From positions 50,510,639 to 50,574,638 of the forward strand of contig CM069455.1 of the NCBI GenBank assembly GCA_035610835.1: a stretch of DNA of 64,000 nt. Direction: 5' to 3'. This document shows, piece after piece, positions 24,501 to 36,500 of the stretch. The position numbers and the translations under genes are program-made. Positions within the stretch are counted from its first letter, which is position 1. Each line of letters begins with the position of its first letter. This stretch comes from Ophiura sarsii (Eukaryota > Echinodermata > Ophiuroidea > Amphilepidida > Ophiuridae). The notes beneath the pieces were generated by a model. It saw only the letters and a program-made list of their open reading frames with translations. It was not told where the DNA came from and did not search any database.

Positions 24501-27500
24501 TTTTTTTCCACATCAAGTTATTTTGATATCAGGAAAATCCCCATGTTTTTCTCATTATGTCAGTCAAATCTTAGGGGCCAGAAATGCTCCATTTAGAAAT
24601 TATAGGCTAAAATGTGATGAATTACTGCCAAATGTGGTTAACCACCAGCCAGTTTTTGTACTACTCAATGGGCAAATTTTGTGTGACCTTGTGCTTCTAA
24701 AACAAGAACCATTGGAGTTATGCAACTCAAACTTTGGAATGTGACACATTTAAGGATGACCTTCCATGTAAAATAGAAAACATCAAGTTGAAAATCAGGC
24801 CATCAATCAGAACATCTACCTTTAATCTGTGTGTGGAATGTGTGTGTAACTCTAATCCAGTGTTTATTTTACATGCATGACCTAACATGTTCTTGGGGGG
24901 GGGGGGCACTCAACTTTTTTTGTTGGTAGAGGTGTGCTGCCCAGGGTCTCAAAAGGGGCCTTCGGAACTGAATTGAGAGATTTTATGACGAACTATTTTC
25001 TTATCTTCTTATTTATCTTATGAACTATTTTCTTTAAAAAGTAGGTCTTAAGAACCGGTTTGTTTTTCAAATTTGAGTAGTAAGAAAGCAAATTTTAGAA
25101 AAAAGTGGGTTTAATAGCACAAATCTTTCTACATATTTTCCAAGCGTAAAATGTAGGGTTATTCATGTCAAAAATTCAAGCTGTTTTGTGTTTGGATATT
25201 TTAGCATATGATGCTGTTATTCTAAAATCTAACTACTGTATATAAGCTGGGTAAAATGTCTGTTGTATTATCCATTTAACACACATAACTATTGGAATCC
25301 CTTTTGTTGAACATGTTGTCCATAAAATTGTCTCCAATTTAAATCTATGTTTAGCATCAGAATATATAACCTGCTCTGCCTGGTGAATGCATACAAGAGG
25401 GAGATGTTAGACCGCCCTCTATCTTTTACATCTTGTGTTGTCACAGTTTGAAGGGCGTGTTTATGGAAATAGTGAGTGAGTGAATGATTAATGAAACAGT
25501 GCCCTCTACAGTGAATAACTGTCTGTATTGACAGAGGGGGCTATTGCTATTCATCAGTATGTAGTTGAATATTTGGAGGTGTGTTTATAAAATAGTTAGT
25601 GAGTGATTAATGAAACAGTGCCCTCTAGCCTGAATAAGTGTCTGTGTTGACAGAGGGGGCTATTGCTATTCATAAGTAGTATTTTGCTGATTGTTTTATA
25701 TAGAAAGAATCAAACTGAGAATTCAGTCCTGTGGATTGGTTCTAACGCCTGCAATGGTTTTAGGAATAAATCTAGTAAGGGGAAAGTGGGGAAAATAAAG
25801 AGAAAACACAACCCTGCATACTTTGTAGTGCCTACATGTACAAATGTTAGGGTTATGCATCTATTGATTGAAGTTGAATGTATTTTCATTATTTTTGATT
25901 TTGTGTGTATTTTGTTCACCAATACAATTTAATAACTGCACCCTATCCCAGATAACAGTCCATTTTCATTTTCCCTAGCAAGCAATGAAATAAAATGATA
26001 TTATTGTCTTTAGTAAATCAAAATAGTCAATGTAACTAATATACCTATTGCTTAATAACCTAAGTGGAGTGTGTGTGGTCTAGTGGATAAGACGCCGGTC
26101 TCACGATGCAAAGATTGTGAGTTCGAGCCCCGCTACGGCGAACATGGTTGTATCCTTGGGCAAGGTACTTAGTCTCAATTGTCTCATGGTTCAGAAATCA
26201 CGTATAAATGGTGGTCTCGTGCATCGGAAGTGCAATAATCCGAGCATGTTAAAAGGTCACAGACTCCTTCGTAAAGAGTAGGGGATCATCCCGGTCTGTG
26301 TCTGTATACTCACTCCTAGGTTCCTGTTACAGGGAACAGTTGGTGCAGTACAGTTTATCTGCGCATACCGACTTAACCGAAACCGAAACAGAAGTGTAAA
26401 TGAGCCTAATAGTTCAAAATTAAATCACATAGTGATAAGAAATTTACACTGTTTAATGTTACGAAACAATCATCGTCTATTTATTTTCAATTCGCTAATT
26501 TACAGGTACAAATCCTGGAGGAAGAGGTGGCAACCACCAAGCAGGAGCAAGTAGACAGACTACAAAAACATGTAAGCATATCTCAAACCCAAATGGACCT
26601 ACGGCACATAATCTCCTGGCCACAATTCAACATACATGGGCGCACTTCGATCAGGCTGCGCACGCATGCTTGAACTCACAAAATACTGCCAACCAACAAC
26701 ACCAAAGCACCTGATTGGTCAAATTTAAACTGAAGCCTTTTTAACGATCGTCACGCTGCGCCGTATCCACCAACGCAGTGCTCCCGCTGCGCCGTAACCA
26801 CCGACGCAGTGGGGCGTGATGGTGCGTGGAAAAGCTCATGAGTTTTTCAGTTCTCACGTACTTTACGTGAGCTCAACCTCATGTGACGTGGGCTCATTGG
26901 TGGTACCAAAAAGATTCATCCAAATGTTTGTGTAGACCATTTGGTCAAAAAACACAATCAGATTTTACGCTATAGGACGGACCTTAACAAAGTGTTTTAC
27001 ATTCTTTTGTTGAAGTCTTTATGTGTGATGCGATCAAGCAAAATGAGCCTGAAGTCGAAAATATCAGAATTTTAATGTTCTACTTTATTGTATTGACAAT
27101 TTGCAATCAAATATTTTGCAGAAAACCTCATTAAGAATAGATGATTAATTCTAAAGTTAAGAAAAAATAAAAGGTTTTCAAAACATTAGAAAACAAAAGA
27201 AATTCTATCCTTTCTTTGGTTATATCTCAAAATCAATATCTGCGACTTCTGACTTGTTTTGCTTGACCAATTTTAACAAGACACCATTCATCAAAGACAA
27301 TTTGTCCAAATCGACCTGTTCTTTGATTCGTTTCTGGTCGATCTATTCAAGAGTACATGAAACAGTCACCCATGACCAGCTTTCAATTGACACCACATTT
27401 ACTGTTTTTTGTTTTATTCATAGCATAAATCAAGGCAAGAAGAATCCTCACCAGGTATAGTACATATTTTATTTGACCTCTTCACATGAGTATACTTTAT

Positions 27501-30500
27501 AAACCTCATAAATTACAAATATTTTGTATGAATAATGTTATGGTTTGTGATGTGCACAATGTTGTCAGAGTAGAATATTCAGATAGTTCCGTATATAAGA
27601 TAACTATTTCAACATTTAACCGTAGATAATGAGGTGAAAACAAGCATCTTCACCCGCCCAACTCAAAGCTTACCCCTATGGGCAAGCGGGCGGGGCTGTT
27701 TTCAGGCCTGCTTCTATCAGGTGCCTTTGTTCATTCTTTTAGACCTGGGATAAGTGGGCACTCATGGATGATATGTACAGATTGTAAGGCTGACACTTTT
27801 AAATTAAAGTGACACTTTTAAATGAAAGTGACACTTTTAAATGAAAGTGACACTTTTAAATGAGAGTGACACTTTTAAATGAAAGTGACTCTTTTAAATG
27901 AAAGTGACAAAGAGTATGAATAAATCTTCAACAAAACGCAGTATGAACATTGTTTTATGTATCCATCACACATGCTTGCACTTATAATACAGGGCAAGCC
28001 CGAAAAGTATGTTCTGTAAATCCCGATAATTTGATTTGATTATATAGACAGTAAACCCGGTCCGTCCTCTCATCACATATACGATGAGCCGCCAGAGAAT
28101 TACGCCACCAGTATAGAAGAAGTCACGCGAACAGATGACGACAGCACTCCCACTTCACCGCCAAGCCTTATGAGGGCGCAATCCGACGAGATCCAATCCT
28201 TCACGCCCTCGCTCAGTGCGTCGCCTAGCGAGGATAGGTCAGATGGAAGTGCGCCCTCAAGTTCTCCCCTGGTAAGTGCCAGATTAAATGCAAATTAGGT
28301 TCAAATGGCTACCATTGTTCAACCTTGGTGAGTGCAAATTGGTTTTCATTGTGGATCAACATTTTGAAGATATTTCTTCTTCCATTAGTACTGTCGTTGT
28401 GTTTGGTCTTTTTTGTGCACTCCATGAGTTTAACTTTCTCCTCTGTTGAATTGTACATTGCTAAAGTGACTTGATTCTTGAACTGTCCTGTACGCTGAAA
28501 CTGTAAAGGTTCTTGAAAGAGCATCTTTTTGTGATCAAGCACCAAATTAGGATGTTACAAATCTAGATCGGTTAAAGAAAGAACCTTTTGAGAATATTTA
28601 AATGAATAGCAACATTTACCACCAAGATTTCTACATGACAACCAAGAAACTGTTTTTCTTATAAGTGTGTATTGGCATAAATTTACTATACTATTTTCAA
28701 TACAAAGTGGAATATGACCAATGACAATGCTCTATCCATTGTGATTTCCTGATCAGTTTCAGTAAACCCCATAGCTGGGATATTTTTTGGATTTTCAATA
28801 ATTGAAACATTGTTTTTACCAAAGTGAACACTTCTGGTCGATATGAGGACAAGGTGCTTGCTGCAGATCTGTTCTTAAGAAATAAGATAATCAAACAATG
28901 TGCACTTTTAAAACAACATGGTTATTTTGACTAAGTACGTTGTGAACTATGCACCCAACTTAAATAGTGGGGGTCAAATTATGACCACTTATACAAAAAG
29001 TTGATACTGTTTTTAGTCAAAATACCTCCCATCATTTTAAGAGTGTAGTGGTCATGTTCTACTCCATATTGCAAAGAGTATACATTACGGTATAGAGTGT
29101 ACTCCAAATATCATATCAAATCAAGTTTGCAAAAACAAACTGGTGGTACTTTGCTTCCAGCAGTATAAATATTATGCACGAATGTTTAGAATAAACAAGT
29201 TTGATGAACATGTTTACTTTGTTTCTTGCTTTAGAAAAAACTTGGATTTGAAAAGATCCCATTTGTATTTTGCATGTTTGTTTTTATTTTATTTTGCGTG
29301 TGCAGCAGCTGTCAAATCAACCCCACATCAATATTGTATCACTGTTTATATTTAGGGAACAAACCAAAACATCAATGAAGTCTTAATTTGTTTCCGCCCT
29401 TCTCGCTAAAATTCAGTTAATCCAAGTGGAATTTCAACCTAAGTTTACAAATTTCAGGGTGTGTCAAAAATGGGCTGAAAAAAACCCAGATGTACAGGGC
29501 GATACTTTCCTTTACTAACTTCATATGTTTGTCCCTTCATATCGAAACAAATTCATTGATGTTTTCGTTTTTTTCCCTTATAGTGTTATGGTCACACTTG
29601 CTATTGGTATTGCATGCATTTTTGTGAAATTGTCACTACCTTTTGCTCTGTTCAAACATTTGAAGAGTTACATACAGTATTGGCCATTGCAGTATAAAGA
29701 TTTTCCATTATCCTAATGTTCATATTTTAAACTCAAAATTAAAATGGTCAAATTCTTGATTTCTTAAATTTCGATATGGTCAAATTTTCCAATTTCGATA
29801 CAGTCAAATTTTCCAATTTTTCAATATTCAAAGTTTCCAAATTTAAAATGTTAAAATTGTCAAATTCTCAAAATATCAATTTTCTTACGTTTCCAAATTG
29901 CTTATTCAAATTACTCTCTGTTACGCAATACAATGGTTTGTGAAACCATGACGATATAGCTAGCATTTTCTCTCTCTCCTCCCACCAGGACCATATACAA
30001 AATAAATTCAATAAATTCAGTGTGTCAATACGGACCAAGTTCAGTCCTTTGGTTCACCGAAGACACAACCTGATGTCACGCTCGCACTCCTCTCCTAACG
30101 CTGATTTTGGCATCACGAGCTCCCCAAAAATTGGCGACCCTAAGGGTCCGTATGACACGTCTAGTGCTCCCGTATCACTACCACCAACACAGCTTCATGT
30201 CTCATCACCTCAGCAATCATCGCTGTCCATAAATTATGAGGTAATTGTTTGCATGGCTTTTGCATGGCTTTTATTATTATGTGTTGTATCTTATTATTTA
30301 TGTGTTATGAAGTGATATTCTTTACCAATTTAAAATCAGTCAACTCTTGGGTTGATGGGTTCCTGGTCAGTTGGCGCATGACAAAAGTTGCTGTGTTCAC
30401 AGCTACCACACTAAGCAAGTTTATGCAAACCAATCTTGCTTGCTACCTTAACATTTTCCACGCAGATATTAGTTTTACCATACAAAACAGATTTTTCAAA

Positions 30501-33500
30501 AACCTTTTGCAATTTTCAAAGTCTATCTCAAGGATTACTGAACCAATACTAGGCATGTTTGTACTTAGTTCAATGCATTTCACATGGTGATACCAAATAT
30601 GATTATGAAATTTAACAATTTTGACATTTTTGAAACATTTTGTGACATATTGGAATGTCGTCTGCAGCTGCCTGCCGCGTGGAAAGTGTTAACATTTTCC
30701 ACGCAACTGCAGACTACATTAACAAAAAGTTCACAAAATGTTTCAAAAATGTCAAAATAATTAAACGTAATTATGATAATTGGAATCAGCACAAGAAATC
30801 TCTGGGGGAGATTTGCGGAGTTTTAAATTGGGGCTTGTTAAACACGTTGTTTAAAAGACAAGACCGAATTCCTCAAATGCACATGTATTAATCATTCAAT
30901 GTGTATGAGCTTAGTTAAATGTGCATTAAACTACCCACATACCCATGTTCAAAGTTAGACACTTTCCAGCGAGTTAGATGTATCTTAAGTTAAAACATAT
31001 TTTCGAAAATTGCGTTTTTAGTTAAACAATGTGGTTAACGTTAAAGTTAAATGTGTGTTTAGCTTAAAACCATGTTTAAATACGTACAGAATATGTACGG
31101 CCCAATATTCCTAAAACAGCAAGGGCAGTATTCTTGTACATATTTAAACGCATGTTTAATCTAAACACACATTTAACTTTGACTTAAACAAATCGTTTAA
31201 CTAAAGCAATGATCAAAAATGTGTTTAACTTAACCATGCGTCTTACTCATTGAAAAGTGTCTAACTTAACTAAACCTGTACACAAATTGTATGCCTTGAA
31301 TGATTACTCAACTGTGCCCAGTGCAAGCTGAGTGCAGATCATGTTGTTTTATAAATACATGTGCGTTTGAGGAATTTGGTCGATATCTATTGCAACCCAT
31401 TTGGGCCATAATAAATTGAATATTAGTATACAGTGAACCCACGACCACTCTGGGGACGAGATTTGTGGAGTTTAAACTCGGGGTTTGTTTAATACGTCTT
31501 TTAAAAGATAAACCTTTGTTTGATTTAAACACAAATTTAGTTAGACGCGGTTTTAAGCTAAAACCGTGTTTAGTACGAGAATACGGCCCAAAATGGTTGA
31601 TTGATCAGGCAAGCTGTCAAATCCACAAATAGAGTTATAATCACAGTTGGAATATTTCAAAAGAATGTGTAATTAACACTTTTCATGCGGCTATTAGTTT
31701 TACCGTATTCAAAACAGATTTTTTAGAAACCGTTTTGAACTTTTTAAATCTTATGACTCTTATCTCAAGAATTACTGAACCAATACTAGGCATGACTATA
31801 CTTAAGAATTACTGAACCAATACTAGGCATGACTATACTTAAGAATTACTGAACCAATACTAGGCATGACTATACTTAAGAATTACTGAACCAATACTAG
31901 GCATGACTATACTTACGAATTACTGAACCAATACTAGGCATGACTATACTTAAGAATTACTGAACCAATACTAGGCATGACTATACTTAAGAATTACTGA
32001 ACCAATACTAGGCATGACTATACTTAAGAATTACTGAACCAATACTAGGCATGACTATACTTAAGAATTACTGAACCAATACTAGGCATGACTATACTTA
32101 AGAATTACTGAACCAATACTAGGCATGACTATACTTAAGAATTACTGAACCAATACTAGGCATGACTATACTTAAGAATTACTGAACCAATACTAGGCAT
32201 GACTATACTTAAGAATTACTGAACCAATACTAGGCATGACTATACTTAAGAATTACTGAACCAATACTAGGCATGACTATACTTAAGAATTACTGAACCA
32301 ATACTAGGCATGACTATACTTAAGAATTACTGAACCAATACTAGGCATGACTATACTTAAGAATTACTGAACCAATACTAGGCATGACTATACTTAAGAA
32401 TTACTGAACCAATACTAGGCATGACTATACTTAAGAATTACTGAACCAATACTAGGCATGACTATACTTAAGAATTACTGAACCAATACTAGGCATGACT
32501 ATACTTAAGAATTACTGAACCAATACTAGGCATGACTATACTTAAGAATTACTGAACCAATACTAGGCATGACTATACTTAAGAATTACTGAACCAATAC
32601 TAGGCATGACTATACTTAAGAATTACTGAACCAATACTAGGCATGACTATACTTAAGAATTACTGAACCAATACTAGGCATGACTATACTTAAGAATTAC
32701 TGAACCAATACTAGGCATGACTATACTTAAGAATTACTGAACCAATACTAGGCATGACTATACTTAAGAATTACTGAACCAATACTAGGCATGACTATAC
32801 TTATTTCGATGCATTTCTCATGATGATTCCAAATATGGTAATGAACTTCAATAATTGTGACATTTTTGAAACATTTTGTGCAATTTTGGAACTGTCGTCT
32901 GCAGACGCCTGTCGCGTGGAAAGCATTAAGCTTGCCATTTTCCTTACCAATCAAAACCTATTTTGTTTTGTGGATTTGGTAACATAACAACATTACATCC
33001 ACTCGAGGTGTTTAAGTTCGTATCGGTTTACATTTGGGCTGAATTGACAGTTATTTGCATGCATGATTGTTTGATTTTAGTTGCCAATATTCCTTAACGC
33101 TGTTGTTTTGCCAGTTTTATAACCAAGCCAATTTTGCTTTGCGCTTTGCGCTGTTTGTTTAAGTTTTGCTGCTTTCTCTTTTATTTGCAGGAGCCTCAGT
33201 ATAAAAACATAGGATTTATGCTTTTGGGAAAGGTATGGGAACCAAGGGGTTGGTTGTAGATCAAATTTGATGTCAGTATCTAATTCATTCAAACCATAGC
33301 ATAAAAAGATTCTTTTTTTTCAAAAGATTTGAAAAAACATTGTGCTATGGTAAATTGCTGACACACCACCTTTTGAAAAGATAGAGCGCAATACACTGTT
33401 TACCATAATGTCAGCCACCTGATAACCATGTGACATACATGTGATAACCATGTGACATACATGTGATACCCATTGGTACTGCATGTGCTTTGCATGTTGA

Positions 33501-36500
33501 TGTGCTAACTCTCTGTCATTGGGCTATTCCTGTTGAAATCCATACACCCCCTATGGAAGACACGACCCTAATAGTCCACACAGGGAGTGCAGATTTCAAA
33601 TTGAGTCACCCATGTAACAAGTAACCCTATTTGAAATTCACACTTCCTGCGGGGAAAGTTACGGTCATGTCTTCTTGGGGGGAGGGGGATGAATTGGGGG
33701 GAGGGGGATGAATGGATTTCAAATGGATTAGCCCATTATCTATGTGATTAACCTGCTTTGCATGTGATATGTATGTGATACCAGGGGGGGGGGGGCACTC
33801 AACTTTTTTGGGGTAGGGGTGTGCCCGCACAGGGTCTCAAAAAGGGGGGCTACAGAACTGAACTGAGTGGATTTTATGATGAAAAATAGGGTCTTAGGAA
33901 CTGATTTTTTCAAAAAAGTAGGTCTTGAGAACTGGCCTATCGATTTTTGTTTTAGACCAAAATTTGGGGCTTAGGATTCGATTTTTGAATTTTCAATAAA
34001 ATTGGGATCTTAAGAACTGATGCAGGCTCAAAAGGGGGGTCATAAGAGCTAGCAGCAGAGGGTGAAAAGGGGGGTCTTCAGCGCGGCACATACCTATACC
34101 CTTACCAATGTCAGTGCCACCGGGTATGTGATACTTATTTGTTTGATCAGTTCCAAATTGGCGAAGCCGCCATATAGCAGTGAATGATTACAGAAGGACG
34201 CGGGCGCGCATGAAGGCAACTACCGCACTGCATCACATGTGTGATGCGTGCGTGCGCTCAATGCCGCATAGGTGTGGCCATAATCGCGGACGTTCACTTG
34301 AATTACTTTTGCGAGCAGTGAATATTTCTCGCCAATTTGGACTGATTGAACTATAGACTCGCGACTCATAAGGAGCAGGATGTAGCTCTGACGGATTGCT
34401 TTCTTTAGGGCGCCACTACACTGGAAGCTTTGTTCCCTGCAATGACGAGCGAGCATGTAGTGTCACAGGCCTGGGGAAACCTCTAGCTAGATATCACGAT
34501 AAGCTATGAATAATATACAAATACTACATGGTTAGAGGGGAAATAGTGCAAACTATTTCTCCCAAGGTACTGGCTACAGGCCTACCACCCGAACACGGAG
34601 GTGAGGGGTGGTAGGCCCGTAGCCAGTACAGAGGAGAAAATAGTCGCACTATTTCCCCGATATACCATGTAGTATTTGTTTTATTACACCTCATAAATAA
34701 AAGTGTGTGAGAACGCTATTACGTAGAGAACCTTTGTCTATGGGTACGATGATATAGGGAAATAGTCAAAATAACCACACAGGAAATAGCTCAATTTCGT
34801 CAGTAGCTCCATTTATTATCACTGTGTCCAGCTCAATTAACCAATGAAATGGCAGGATTTATCCTATAATCTCATGAATAAGTTATGAGGTGTAATAATG
34901 AAGTACTATTTCCAGCAGGCTTCTCGTTACATTGCGTTTTCGCGTCTGGGGACGCAATATTTTTGCTAAAAACGCAGTAAATTTTAAACTGGACTCTTTA
35001 TTGCGTCCAGCTGGATGCAATAATTTTTAATCGTGTGTCAAGATAATTTTGCACGTGTAAGCTTACAAGTATCAGTTTGACAATCCGCATCAAAGTATTG
35101 ATTGATAGGGATAGGTTAATTACAGGTAACATTTGAAAGTCATGACGGGTGTTGATGAGCCAGGCTCATCAGGGATTTTTGACTTGGACCCCATAATTTC
35201 TTCTCGGACCCCATAATTTTGAGAATTGGTAGATTATGGGGTCCAGTGGACCCCATAATATTTTTACCTAACGAGAAGCCTGATTTCCAGAGATGTGATT
35301 TTTCAGGAAATTTCCTGATTTCAGGAAATTTTGATAGCCCTGCACAAAAGAATAGGAAAGCACATTCTTTCAGGAAATTTCAAAGCGTTTCAGAAAATAT
35401 TGACCATACTGAATCACATCTCTGTATTTCATCCTAGGTTTTCTTGCATTAAAAGGCTGCTTGTTGCTGCTTAGTTTTAGTTTTGTTTGTTATCAGTGGC
35501 TCAGATTAATCAACTAATACATGATACATGTCCTCTGTTGCATTGGAGGACAATTGTGTACTCATAATAAAGTGCTCAACAAAAGAAATTCATACACCTT
35601 ATTTATGTCCTATAGAGCAGGCTTTCTCAACTGGCGGTGCACGCGCCACTTGTGGCGCATCAAGGCATCCTAAGTGGCGCGAGAGTGGTTACAAAAAAAT
35701 ATTTTAAAATTTAAAAAAAAAAATCGTATCATGATATAGCCAGATTTCATAAGCCTACTAAAATCAACCACTGACCGTCCGCGAGAATAAACTTGCCCCT
35801 CCACCACACCGAGCCCTGTTTTCCTCTGAAAAGTAACTTGAATTGTAAATTCTAAAACAATATGACCAACGAGAGGCGATATAAGTCAGTTAAAAAACCA
35901 AAAAAACAGGAGTTTCATGGGGCGCTTGCTTACCCCTGGTCCACACCACCGTTACTTAAATGTAGAGCATCAGTAAATCTAGTTGAGAAAGCCTGCTATA
36001 GAGTGACTTACAAAAAATATTTTGACCAATTGGAGATGAACATTTGGTAGAATCTTTTGCCACAAAACAACAAAGATAAGCCATGATTAGCACCAGTTAA
36101 TGAAAATCTTGTTAGCATATTCAATATACTACGCGGGAGAAAAGACCGAAGGTTACCAACACATATGTCTTGTATTTGTCCCATATTGATCACTGCACAT
36201 TTCCTCTGCGCGGGCTAATTCAAATTCAAATTGTCATGCATGGGTAGTGAAGCGCAGTTGCAACGTGTGACCGATATCCCCAGCGGTCATCCAGGCCTTG
36301 CAATGCATACACAACATTTTTTCTCCGCATAGTGTTGAAAATGCGAATTGGGAAAATCATAGATTTTTTTAAAATGAAGCTAATCATGGCTTATTCTTGT
36401 TGTTTTGCGGCACATTTGGTATCAAATTGTGCCAAAAAGATTCATCCAAATGTGTATCTACTCTGTTTGGTCAAACAAATTGGAAGTCACTCTATAGGAC

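Larger units (their letters stand above)
17085..26505 (+). other. Intron 2 (phase 0), 9.4 kb
   Basis: Contains a SINE-like tRNA head (19401-19474), a hAT right-end fragment (19817-20068), a TTA-flanked MITE (20184-20607), a MITE (20836-21081), a poly-C run (about 21137-21160), a short TIR pair (21447-21547), a TTAA MITE (21567-21807), the 615-bp repeat (22937-23551), a poly-G run (23894-23910), a repeat shared with 57 kb (24460-24830), a G-run-headed repeat (24894-25110), a 110-bp duplication (25452-25670) and a SINE (26068-26392). I see nothing recognisable in 17135-18890 or 21810-22930 beyond simple A/T-rich sequence. Confidence 0.7.
30241..33190 (+). other. Intron 6 (phase 0), 2.95 kb
   Basis: Two CACTTTCC MITEs share one TTAA (30448-30692, 30689-30797), then a TTTAAAC-rich inverted-repeat region (30795-31570) and the minisatellite-expanded MITE (31673-32929). 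I see nothing in 32930-33190 beyond the acceptor of exon 7. Confidence 0.75.

Noticed and set aside
31767..32802. Regular repeat array resembling CRISPR
   Set aside because: Units are contiguous and identical with no unique spacers, inside a eukaryotic MITE; it is a minisatellite.
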